Positions 34,339 to 44,743 of a stretch of 64,000 bases of DNA are shown piece after piece. The DNA is taken from positions 1,798,001-1,862,000 of the forward strand of contig OX596343.1 of NCBI GenBank assembly GCA_951394405.1, read 5' to 3'. The stretch comes from Coprinellus micaceus (lineage: Eukaryota; Basidiomycota; Agaricomycetes; Agaricales; Psathyrellaceae). Under the pieces are notes generated by a model, which saw only the letters and a program-made list of their open reading frames with translations, made no database searches and was not told where the DNA came from. The first letter of the stretch is position 1; each line of letters starts with the position of its first letter. Position numbers and translations under genes: made by a program.

Positions 34339-35030
34339 CTAGTTCAGCTCATACCTCCCAAGACGACCTTTGCAACGGTGCGTCCCTACCGCACTAGTCA
34401 TACAAATGTATTCACATTGGCTGCATCGAGTCAACAATCCCATGAGATCTGAACGGTGTACCCCTGCATTCTCCTCCGCATACAACATCGCTTGTACCAA
34501 TGCCGGCCCATTCCTTGGAGGATCCATGGCCAGGCCATCGCAATTGTGCAGTATTCGCTTCTCCACAAAGCAGATATGCGGGCACAGGGAGCACTCTTGG
34601 ATAATCTGCCGAAATTGGCTGCGAGATATCCCTGACCCAACGGGGTCGCCCAGTTTGAGCAGGATCTCGACGTTGGGTACCAGGCCTACCCACCCAGGCA
34701 CGAACTGGTGTACTTTGAGCCGAGAAGTCCAATACTCGTTGTCGAGATTCAAGGCTGGACATGTGTGCATGTGTCACGGCATGGCTTCGCATATTGGAAC
34801 AGAAGATACTGACATATGAAATGTGGCTCCCGGCTGGGGAGGAACTGGGGCCTGGATAGCACCCAGTCAGCCTCGCCGGTGGCGGTATTTGAATCCAACC
34901 CCGTCACGGTTGGAGTACGCCCGGGCCCGTTTGTGAGGGGTGTCAGCCCTTCAAGGTAGTCCGCAAGGCCGCCAAAGGTATCTCGCTTCTCGGGGCTGTC
35001 GCTGAGGGGAAAGTGCAGGGGTGGAATCAT
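34339..35030 (-). CDS. Small Cys/His protein with duplicated C-x2-C-x11-H-x-C module, copy 1
   Basis: Exons 35030-34814 and 34754-34339 join in phase, 210 aa. The N terminus is Pro/Thr-rich and unstructured. The C-terminal half holds two copies of one module: GSGISRSQFRQIIQECSLC with its H-x-C about a dozen residues later, and AGVHRSDLMGLLTRCSQC with HRC. Each module is a short helix ending in C-x2-C, then 11 residues, then H-x-C, the layout of a one-zinc CCHC site. A second member is at 43268-44269, on the same strand. I do not recognise the family; zinc binding is inferred from the conserved ligand spacing. Function unknown (nucleic-acid or protein binding are both possible). Confidence 0.68.
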
Positions 35031-38000
35031 AACGACGGTGGATGGGGGAAACTGCGAGAGGCCAGCGGTTCAGGCCCGGGTTAGTACTGCTTTTATAGCG
35101 GTGGGATGCATGTCCGTGACTCATGGCAAGAGTCACGGTTGGCTCTATGGACTCTACCCTTCCAGAGGGCCGCGTCGCGGGTTGACAACGTCTGACTCGT
35201 TAGCCGGGTGCCGCCGCTCAATAATGGCGCCAAGCGCCTCACCGTAAGACTCAAAATCGCAGGTTGAGCAGACCCCGAGTAAACCGCGCCGCATGGGGCT
35301 ACGGACTAGCATTGGGAAGGCCAAGTTAGTGGGGAGAAGAATTATACGGCTCGCACTCGCAGACGCCGCGTGAAACAGGGAGGTACGCATGGTGTCCCGC
35401 TCTCTTCTTTCGTCCGTCTGGGTTACAGGGGGTAGGGTTCGGGTGCCTTCAAGTTGCTGAAGATCCAACGCTCACTTTTAGAGAGGCCGTGGCGAGTTAC
35501 TCTCTCCTCCAGCCCCCCACCCTCGTCGAAGAAGGCTGGCGACGTTGAGTCCTCAGCAAGGATACCCTTCTTCTTCAGGGACTCCAAGTACCCTCGACGC
35601 CCTCTTCCTCCCCCTCCACGCTTCTTCCAGGGTGTTTGCTTCTATCCAGCTGAGTGAGCGGCTGCCGCGCGCAAAGAGACATCCATATGCAGCGCCCCCG
35701 CCCGCCCCCCACGCAAAGACAGCGACATTACCCCTGCCTGTGCGTATCGACTGTTTCCTCGTGTCTGTTGTTCCCAGCGCCTGGTTGCTGTTCGCGTGAC
35801 TGTTTCCCTGTGGTATTCCGTCAATGTTTGTAGACGTCCTAGGCTCTCTTTTGGGATTTGCGATGCCTGGTTGCCCCTTGTAAGTATGTAGATTCCCAGC
35901 GCCTTGTGCCGTTCTGCCCTGTTGCTGTACGACTCGATACTGTTCTTTGTGCGCTTTCAGAGTTCACGACGCCCGGTGTGGCTTTCATCGAGCGCCACGA
36001 TCGAGACATTGAGCTCAATATTGGTCTCAGTGCTCAGGGTGTCTCACTCCCTTGTCCACCTCAACAGCTCGTCGTCTGGCCATGCCCCACCTGTGTGGAT
36101 CTTAATTGTTCATTCCGGAAAAGCATACCTAGCAACGGGTCCTGTGATTATCCGAAAACGTAGATGGTCCAAGGGGCATTATTCTGACGCATGACCGCTC
36201 CACATTGCAAGGGGGAGGATGGTAGAGGATGATGGATGTCGTCGACCCAGCAATCCTGACCAATGCCACACGGTCCCTCTAGGGGAGGGAAAGGGCTGTT
36301 CCTTTACAGGGACCAGGCGCCGTCAACCTACCTACCTACCCATAGGGAGGTGAGGGTCATGCGCCCTTTAAAATCTACAGTGAAAGCGGGTAAGTCGACG
36401 ACAAGAGGGCGGTGCTTGGGATCGGACCAATACCGCAGGACGCGCCGCTGCTCACCATTGGTTCTGCAAGCTCCCAAGAACCGTGGAGCTCGCCAAAATG
36501 AGCGCCCCTTGGCGTCTGGGACCATGTGAGACTCTGAGTGCTTGTCGACACCGGCTGAGGAGAGGTACGACCGATATCACGATGGATCTGTGCGATAGAT
36601 CGAACTTTGGACTGGATCTTGTCATTCGGGAGGAGACAGTGTTGGCTTCAGCTTTTGAAGCTGCTCGTCAGAGAGTGGTTTACCCAGGGGCTCCGGCCAT
36701 TCAGGGAGGGAGGTGTTGCCTGACGATACGGTGAAATGGTTGACGCAGACGGGGGAGATGTAGCGGACCTTCGAGCACTTGGTCATTCGGCAAAGGCGCT
36801 GTGTTTCGTCTTATCGCGAACTGGCACATGAGATGCGGCTCCTGGTCGCCTGCGAAGGATGGACGGGACGGGGGCATGGGTTGAAACACTGACGAATTGT
36901 GGAGGCTTCCTTTGCGGTATGCATGGCCGATGTCGTAGCACAAGCTTCGGATGAGCGAGTCTGCTTCGAAGTAAATAATGAGAGTGCCAGCACAGGTCGG
37001 TTATTGGAGAACGGGCAGCGTAATAGTGGCGAGTAGCCATTTCGTCGGTGAGCCCATCGACACCGATTGGTTTCATCCTCGAGGAAACCATGGCTTTAAG
37101 GTCGAACGATGGTGACGGATGCGACCCGGGGCCATCGGAGGTCGATGTCAATAGGCGGTTGCAACATGTCGTGACCGCAGCCGCGAATAGGGCGGGTGAT
37201 ACCAGTAGGGAGAAAGAAATCGGGGAGGTCGAGGACGAGGTTGGGGTACGGTAGGTCTTCGCGGCAAATAAACAGGACGACTGACGAGATCCGGGTGGCA
37301 ATACCACCTCCGAGTAGATTTCCACCTCTCTTGCACGGTCGCGAGCAGCTCACGATGTTGAATGACGAAGGTCGTATGCTGGCCCCCCTCCCCGCACGAG
37401 GAATGTCTCCTGGAAGGCGATACCGAGAGCCAGGCTTCCGCCTGTATTCCTAGAGGCAATCGAGAGCTGACGTGTTGGAGGTGGCAGGAGGAGCGCCGTG
37501 CATCTGAACGTTGGTGTCCGGGCCACTTGTAGAGGCAGGTGTGTCTGGTTGTCGGTCCAGCATCCCTCGTCTGCTCATCCCGGATTCGTCAAAACAGTTG
37601 GCATAGGAGATGAATGGAGAGTGCATACACATAGGGTGACTCGGAGGAGTTATTGGCGCTGTTCTCTCGCATCTCGAAGTCACTGTCGCTAACTGGTGTT
37701 CGTGGTGTTTGGGGTGATATCACAATATCATAGTCCTAAGGGCTGGGAGGGATCTAAACGGTGTCGAATGGGCTAGGTTGGGGATGGCTTTGCCCAAGAA
37801 TGGAGGAACAAGGCTCAGCGCTCAGTACCCGTCCTTTCGCCCGATTTGCAAACGCGCTGGTCAGCATCGTGACGGGCAGAGGGCTTCATGAGGAAGCCGG
37901 CAGGGATATACGAGTTGGAGATGGAGGTGGTGGTGACGGTGACGTAACTCGGCATTACGCTCAGTGCGAGGCTCTCTGTACTTCATGAGGCAGTACCACA

Positions 38001-38398
38001 CAGACAAGGCAGAGAAGGCGCAGGCGGGTTGTCCCGATTGAGGTTGTAGAATTACAGGGTGAAGGGCCGTTCTGTTTCTTTCCCGAGGTCCCGTCCGTTG
38101 TTGAAACCAGGCCAGGGTGGTCACGGAGCGAAAGTCCAAGTCCGAATGAATGAAAAGAGAAGACTTCCCAGAAGTCACGAGGCGCGCCAGTGAACGGATA
38201 AGACACTGACAGGTGGGATATGGTATTATAGTATGCGGCTCGTGGCTTTGATATAGTACTGGTGTACAGCGGTGATACAACGGGTAGCTTCAACGACTTG
38301 AATCCTTCCACAAACGTCACCTCGCCTGGGCCTTGCCACTTCAAGTTCGGCCTGGCTGGCCAAAAAGTGGTAGCAAAGCTCAGCTGGCGGCGCCCCTA
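35031..38398. other. Gene-poor interval with overlapping short frames
   Basis: Several minus-strand frames overlap at 36700-37700 (the longest 36783-37325) and one stretch reads DQEPHLMCQ, faintly like the SREPHFI segment of the copy-1 Cys/His protein, but I could not assemble a phase-consistent gene. Possibly a decayed relative. A (CCTA)n run sits near 36330. Confidence 0.35.
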
Positions 38399-38851
38399 CT
38401 AACCAATCCAATTCCAGAGGAACCAGAAAACCGCTGCATAAAATAGGCCCATGCAGATACATTCGACAAAGTCTTGCTGAATGAGTAAGAAGAAATGTGC
38501 GGTCTGGGCGTCCACAACCGCTGTCACCCGATTAGGGTGAGCCAGGAATCGAAATTTCAGTGCCAGGTCATTCTTCGTTTGCAGTAACCACACGACATAG
38601 ACCGGACGTCGAGATTGGCGTAGCGTAGCAGCAAGCAGATCAACTGCTGCTTGGCGCAACGCCCTGTAAAAATGTGAGAATAGCGGGCTCAGTTTGGGGA
38701 AGTGGTGAAACAGATAAACAACGCACTGCGGTGGATCCATCTGGGCATCTGTCTGTTCTGTCGTCCCACTTCGATCACCTGTGTGGTCTTCGACGCCGTC
38801 TACTCCACTGTTAGCGCCCCAGGCAAAGGTTAGATTATGCGACCACACCAT
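38399..38851 (-). CDS. Small hypothetical protein with C-terminal hydrophobic segment
   Basis: ATG at 38851 (MVWSHNLTFAWG). An intron of 63 nt with GTGCGT donor and TTTTTACAG acceptor (about 38726-38664) keeps the frame, so both spliced (129 aa) and unspliced (150 aa) products are open. The C terminus MGLFYAAVFWFLWNWIG could be a single tail anchor. No family recognised. Confidence 0.4.
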   Translation of the reverse strand: MVWSHNLTFAWGANSGVDGVEDHTGDRSGTTEQTDAQMDPPQCVVYLFHHFPKLSPLFSHFYRALRQAAVDLLAATLRQSRRPVYVVWLLQTKNDLALKFRFLAHPNRVTAVVDAQTAHFFLLIQQDFVECICMGLFYAAVFWFLWNWIG

Positions 38852-39393
38852 TTGCCACTTCCGCCTGTCTGGGCACTTCTAGTCTGTAATTGATTATCTT
38901 CATGACAGTTGAAGCGAGTGGTAAAAGGTTGTAAGAGAACGTTGGGAAAGAGGGGGGGTTATATACAGAGTGCGTTAGTGACAAATGACTCGCAGTCGTT
39001 GTGTCTAGGTGATTCAGAGCTGCGAGTCAGCTGCAGTCAGTCCGGGGGATGACTCGGACAGCGGCAGACAAATCTACTCCCCGGACCCCACCATGCGCCA
39101 TTTTCCAAGGAAGCTGGGACTTGAGGTCCCCTGGGGCTTCAGGAATACGATGGTCGTCCTTGGGCAATAAATGTTGAGGTGAGAGGCGGGGAGGTGAAGA
39201 GGTTGTCGTTTCTGCAAGTATGTCGGGCCGCTCCGTGATCAAGAGATGTTAATAATAAAATACTGCCCAGGCAAGTTTCTTGGGTAAATCTGTTCCGAAG
39301 TGCCTGGACGCCGCCCACCATCAGCTTCAAACCGTGCATCGTTTCGAAATCCGACCAGGGTACACGAGAGCAGGAGAAACCTCCAAAGGTCTT

Positions 39394-40494
39394 CTAAAAA
39401 GTCGATGGCACGGCGAACGCGAACATTCGGCCCCTAAGTGGATGCGAATGTGGTAGCTCATCGACGACGGTAAAGGGCCGTGAAGAGCCGTTTTCGAGGC
39501 CGATCGGGATGTGTGAAGAAGCTGGAGTAGGAGGCGGCAGGCCGACGCCGTGTACCTGTGCTGTGTCACTCTGAAAACCGATTGGGGTTCGCGGAGGCTC
39601 TGTAGTTGTAGGTGATGTTGTGTTTGAGTGGCAGGGGGATGGGGTATCGGTGTCGGATGCCAACGACGAGGGCAAGGACGATCTAGGGGGCCCGTAGATC
39701 TGCTGTCGGGCACATGAAGGGTCTGGGTATGAAGTGAGGGAGCCAGGCGAGGGTCCCCGGTGCTGGTCGGGGATGTAGATGGTAGCAGTAGTGGTTATAG
39801 AGGAGTCGAGGATGGCCTGGGTGTCTGTCGGAGCTGCCTGAGCGCATTTTGAAACGACGCTGGGAGGATAGCTCGGATAGAAGGCTTGGTCTCGGGAAAA
39901 GTCCCGCGTAACAAGCTTCTCGAAGTTCGAGAGAATATGACTGTCGAAAGTGACCTCCCATTTGAGATAGTCACACATCTCCCGTTCCATTTTGTTGATG
40001 TCCCGCAATGAGAATATTCCCCCTGCGACGATACGCCAGGACTTGTTCGAGTACGTGTTGTCGTAGATTACCTTCGAAGCGACCATGAACGCAGATATGA
40101 ACAGACGGTGGCCAGAAGCCATTTTAGCACCCGGGAAGCGGGCTTTGAGGCGCTGAAGTAGCATCAAAGTGGCGAAGGTCACGGAAGGATGCAGTTTTGT
40201 TCTGTGTAGAGCATAGGCGATGAAGTGGGGGAGTTTGACTGTGGAACCGGTAACGGAGGGTGGATATACAGGGCAGGCGAAGAGATGCGTCATAAGGCGG
40301 GCACACGTCCTGGCTATGGTCTCGTGGCCGTAGAAAGGCCCTTTCTCGCCACTAGTGGGTACGAGGGACAACTAGCCACAAACTGGGATGAGCTTTCGAA
40401 TTGGACATAGGGAAGTGTTTGACGAGCTGGCACTTACCACCTCTGAGGCAGGAGCCTGGTGCCTGGATCGACGAGAAGAACTGGTAGTGGACAT
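39394..40494 (-). CDS. Pho80/Pcl-type cyclin
   Basis: Exon 1 is 40494-40438 (MSTTSSSRRSRHQ...), exon 2 is 40371-39394; the acceptor is GGCTAG and the frame is kept, 344 aa. The cyclin box runs from about residue 30 to 175: LPHFIAYALHRTKLHPSVTF, LMLLQRLKARFPGA, HRLFISAFMVASKVIYDNT, NKSWRIVAGGIFSLRDINKM and EREMCDYLKWEVTFDS, the pattern of fungal PHO80/PCL1-like cyclins that partner Pho85-type CDKs in nutrient and G1 control. The C-terminal 170 residues are Pro/Ser/Thr-rich with likely CDK phosphorylation sites (TPSP, TPIG), as in PCL proteins. Nothing is missing from the box. Exact subfamily is uncertain. Confidence 0.85.
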
Positions 40495-41589
40495 GTGAGA
40501 TCCGAGCAACGCTGTGTCGCGCTCGATGGACTGGTGGTGGTGGAGGAGGAAAATAGTATGTGTCGGACCTGGATATGATTGCCATAGAATGATGAGAGTT
40601 ACCGTCACGGCTGGGTCATTTCAATTGAAGGGGGGTGTCTGTGACAGCGTATGGTAAGAACTAAGAACGAAGCATGTCACAGTCATCTGGGTGAACTTAA
40701 GCTGGCAGGTGTGATGGACCCGGACATACTGCCCACTGGCACTCGATGGGACGCACGCAATTGGGGCACACCACGGAGTAGCGTTTGCAACGTTCCCGCT
40801 CGTGTATGTCGGGCGCGACGGACGTGCTTGCGATTTGCCGGTTCGGTATTCCACGTTCAACAGCCGTCGTCGCTGTCCTTAGCAGCCAGCTCGAGTACGA
40901 CGGTGAAGGTAAAAGTGTTACAAACAAGACCTTGGACGCTGGGTGTGGAGGCTGGGTCGGGAAAAAATTCGTGCAAGCGAAAGGCAAGGGACATACTCAG
41001 CCTCAGAACAATCACTGTTATAAAGATCAGACAACATGATAGTACAAGGGGTGATCAAGATAGACTCGTGAAGATGAAATGGATGGAGGGGAGGAAGGGT
41101 ATAGGCGTCAAGGCGAGGAAGAGACGCCGAGTCTTGATGGGTGCATTAGGCGGACGGTGGAATTTGTTGCTGGATTACCAGTTGTCTCAAAATCACCAGT
41201 TCGTTCGATGCACGGGGCTCACTGAGGGTCCTGTTTAGTGAAGCGTCCGAAGGGTTGACAACCTAAAAAGGAGACTGTGTACGTACCGTTGCCTCTGGGC
41301 TGCCCTTGAGCAAAATTGCGGCAGTGCCTCTTGAAGCTTGCGGTCGCGATCCTAAGGGGGCCGAACGTTAGGGATATTGACGACAGATGAGTTAATGGGA
41401 GAAACAAACGTTTTGATCTACGAGATGCCTCGGAGCAACCGATGGACAGACACTTGGGTAATTTCGCTAGGATGCGCGGACTGTCTGGATTAATCGGCTC
41501 TGTCATGAATGGCTCCTTACGGCGTTCCAAAATAAGTTGAAGAATCGATCACTGAAAACGAAGCCAGGCGTTCCCTAGCCGACAATTAA
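40495..41589. other. Upstream region of the cyclin gene, no gene recognised
   Basis: Contains a 195-codon plus-strand frame (40651-41238) of odd composition that I do not accept as a gene. Confidence 0.4.
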
Positions 41590-42660
41590 CAGCCATTAGT
41601 GCCGAATTTAATGGTAAAAACATAGCGGGTTAGACCGACTGTACGAACGTTCCCATCGCCAGGACCCCGGGCTCCTGGAGGTCGCTGATGATCTCTGCGT
41701 TGTTGAAATCTATGAGGAGTAGCGATGTTTGAAAGTGGTGGTTCCTGGATGTTCATTGGTTGGCCACCCTGATGCAAACGTGTTCGCTAGGGTCCTGGAG
41801 GTGCTTGATGAAGCACAGGTCTTCCAAGTCTTTTCGGCCCTCGGGCTCAGAAGAGTTCGGAAATCCATCTGGCTGGGCTCCATGAGCATGACGTTGCCCT
41901 TGCTAATGTCGCGATGCAGAACAAGAAGCGATAGAGGAAAGCAAAGACTAGGTCCGAGAGAGCAGTATCAGTCTAGCTGACTGTGTAGGGTGTGAAATCC
42001 ACGCCTTGGAACACAACCAAAAGTGTGACCCCACGTATGGTGGTGAGGAAGGGTGGCACCGCTTTCAGGTCAGGTCGTGCCAAAAGCCAGTAATGCGTAT
42101 AGGTAAATGCCTGCAGCCAGGGATCCGAGTCGCGTCAAGATGCCTTCCCCCCAACAAGCTCCACCCACGACCAAGCTATGACATGTTTGGGGGGTTGCCG
42201 CCCCGTTGCTCCTCAGTCCACTTGGAACGACGGGAAGGTGATGTCGGGGCGAGATAAGGTGTCGGCAGGACTCCCACAAGGAATGGTGTTTTCCGTGTCT
42301 TTTGCTATGATCACCTCGTCTGGACTGGGAACCCTGTGCGACCTTGGGAGATGTCCATTGACAATAACCAAAATGCCACCTACATTGTCGATGAATGGTT
42401 TCAGAGAACGTGTCAAGGTTCTGAATGGGCGTTCGAGGTGCGAATGCGGCAGATAGGTCCTTTAGCCTTGAGGGGATGCCGCCACCACTGGTGCTCGCCA
42501 AGATGGGTTCCAACGCGGCGGCTTCAACCTTTTCAAAGTTGGGTTCTGAGCCGAAAGTTCCGAGCGCGTCGCGCTTTTTCTCGGGGTAATACTTGGAAAC
42601 GACTGCAGGTGTAGATGGGCGAACAGAAGGGGCCGAGGGAGGACCTTCGAGAGATGACAT
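41590..42660 (-). pseudogene. FunK1-like fungal protein kinase, interrupted
   Basis: Blocks typical of FunK1 kinases occur in order: PFIDNVGGILVIVNGHL, PDITFPSFQVD, AWSWVELVGGKAS, DPWLQAFTYTHYWLLARPDL and GVTLLVVFQGVDF, then HRDISKGNVMLM (catalytic loop, about 41920) and LLIDFNNAEIIS with the DFx metal site (about 41700). The first five blocks share one frame but two TGA codons cut it, at 42215-42213 directly after FQVD, where family members usually have Trp, and at 42137-42135. Both could come from single G:C to A:T changes. The HRD and DFN blocks are in a different frame, perhaps joined by an intron. Upstream the same strand is open from ATG 42660. No functional product is expected. Confidence 0.65.
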
Positions 42661-43267
42661 GGTGAACCTTTGGTGGTGGGTTCAAAACGCGAGATTGAAT
42701 ATCACCGTGGCATGTCGTGGGCACCGAAATGGTCAGATATGGCCTGAATTTGTGACAGCTATTTGCGTAATCGTAGACCTTTTTCCAAAATCCCGGGGTT
42801 CCCACCTTTTTGTTAAGTATACCCTAGATATGGTAGAATGACGCAACTCCACCGCCCACTTACGATTTGCTGCGTAGTCCTTGTTGGGTAGCATGGGGGA
42901 TTACCATCCCGTCCCTGTTGCCCGGAAATAGCGACCCACAACGACAAGATAGCGGGGAGCAATGCCCAAAGACGGCCCGGGGGTGGTGCTGGGCGGGCAG
43001 GCGTCGGATGGCGGGGAAGGGGCCAAATTCGGATGCCGACATGTGCGCCCAGGTGGCATATCCGAACTAGGGGTTTAGGTAAGAAATGGCGGAGTCCGCT
43101 GCATTTTTCGAAAGGTCTACGATTTTGCAAATAGTTGGAATAACTAAACATATATCTATCGCGAGCTTGCGTTTGAATTTGAGCGCTTGAACTTGTCAAA
43201 TGTAATACATAAGTAGGCAGAAAGAGGGAGATAGCGGAGGATCCGACATTTGTGGAGGGCTGGAGGC

Positions 43268-44269
43268 CTAGTAAATATCTTCTCCCAGGACCGGGCAACT
43301 GTGAACCATGATGGTCCCTGCTAGGCAAATATGAGAGCATGCCGCGCAGCGAGTAAAGAGCCGACTAAAATCTAAGCGACTCAAGCCAGAATTCTCATCT
43401 TGCGACAGCAGCGCATTAACTATGTCAAAATTTTCGGCTTGGACATCCAAGGCCTTCCCTTGGCAACGGTGGAAGTGGCGCCTTTCCGTGAAGGCAAGGT
43501 GGTGACAAAGGGTGCATCGGAGCATTATCTGTTTGAGATCAGTAGTTGTAACTCCAGGCCCGAAGACCCTTCCCAGAGTAAACAGGACCTCCATATTGGA
43601 CTGACCCAATCGATTGGGATTGAATCGCCTGAAGGCACATGCGGTGAAGAACTTGCCATCACATTCCAGAGCTGTAAGCGGCGCGTGTTAAACGTTGCTA
43701 TCCTGGACAAAGGGAAGGGCAACGCACCCTTTCTCCGTAGCAAGTTGCTGAGATCCCCATCATCTCCAGCACTGGCAAAGAACGTCCCCTCGCCGACAGT
43801 AAGGCTATCATTCTGATTTTCGCCCGAGGGATAAGCGCTGGACGAGCGCACTGGTAAAATGGGGGGAGTTAGCGGTCATAAAAACTGGCAACAGTCCATT
43901 GAGTGGCGCACCGGACTCGACAATATCACCCAGATTCAGGGGTTCCCCTCCCATCCGCATTCCCTGAGCCACGTCCGAGTCCGAGAGGGTCTCAGGGCGG
44001 TCGGGCGCGAATGCAAGCCCCACCAAGGCAGTGTCGCTGCCCTTGGTGCTATCTGAGACGCCAGGATGCGGGTACTGGTCGAGGGGGATTGGAGCGCATG
44101 ATGCGCGTCGCAGGATACGGCCACTGCGAGTTGATGTTTTGGTAAGCAAGTTACTGCCCTTTCTCCCTCGCAGGGCGCCCGGGCGAACCGATCGTTCTAC
44201 CGAAGTCGGAGTAGATGGAACAGTCGGGATGAAAAACAGGTCTCGTTTGGATGAGGCTTCAGGAGGCAT
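43268..44269 (-). CDS. Small Cys/His protein with duplicated C-x2-C-x11-H-x-C module, copy 2
   Basis: Exons 44269-43912, 43850-43728 and 43671-43268 join in phase (introns 61 and 56 nt, the first with CTAAC before the acceptor), 294 aa. A disordered, Ser/Pro-rich N terminus (MPPEASSKRDLFFIPTVPS) precedes two modules: GPGVTTTDLKQIMLRCTLC with HRC, and SGLSRLDFSRLFTRCAAC with HSC. Ligand spacing C-x2-C-x11-H-x-C is identical in all four modules of the two proteins, while the rest has diverged widely, so the module is under constraint. Compared with copy 1 it has a longer N-terminal arm and one more intron. Confidence 0.72.
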
Positions 44270-44743
44270 GGGTCTGCGCTGCGTGTCGTTGAAGGGGGCG
44301 AAAGTCGACTCGGATGCGGGTCAAGTCATGGTTATACCTGGCTAGCTTTATACCAGCCAAAGTGAGCATTCCCCGAGCAATGGAGTCAACAGAGAGTCAT
44401 ACTAAAAAATTCTCTTCCAACCAGATGACTCGGACAGATAGTCAACATCGGTTGTACTTCCTCAAGGTTCAATTCGGTCAGTTTACGGCTTCGGAGCTGG
44501 GCTTGGCCTTTGCTGGACGCAACAAAGCTGGCCTCCGAGTCAGGTGGGCGGCTGCCGATGTTGAGAAAGGTTTGCGTCGCGGTTTCCCGATCTTCTCGCT
44601 ACAGAATTGAAACACCTATGGATTTCTGTGGTGATACACGATGCGACGGGGGTAAACGCAAGGTACAGATATATTGGACACGGCGGAGGGTGAAAGAAAC
44701 AAACGGGGAGGGTGTAAATATTCAACCTAGAAAATCGGGAGTA

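Noticed and set aside
36783..37325. 180-codon minus-strand frame as a third Cys/His family member
   Set aside because: Only a short QEPHLM stretch resembles the family; no C-x2-C...H-x-C module and no phase-consistent splicing.
40651..41238. 195-codon plus-strand frame
   Set aside because: No domain, basic random-like composition, overlaps the promoter of the cyclin gene.
42813..43340. 175-codon minus-strand frame
   Set aside because: Overlaps the 3' exon of the Cys/His gene in another frame and has no coding character; may contain fragments of FunK1 upstream sequence.
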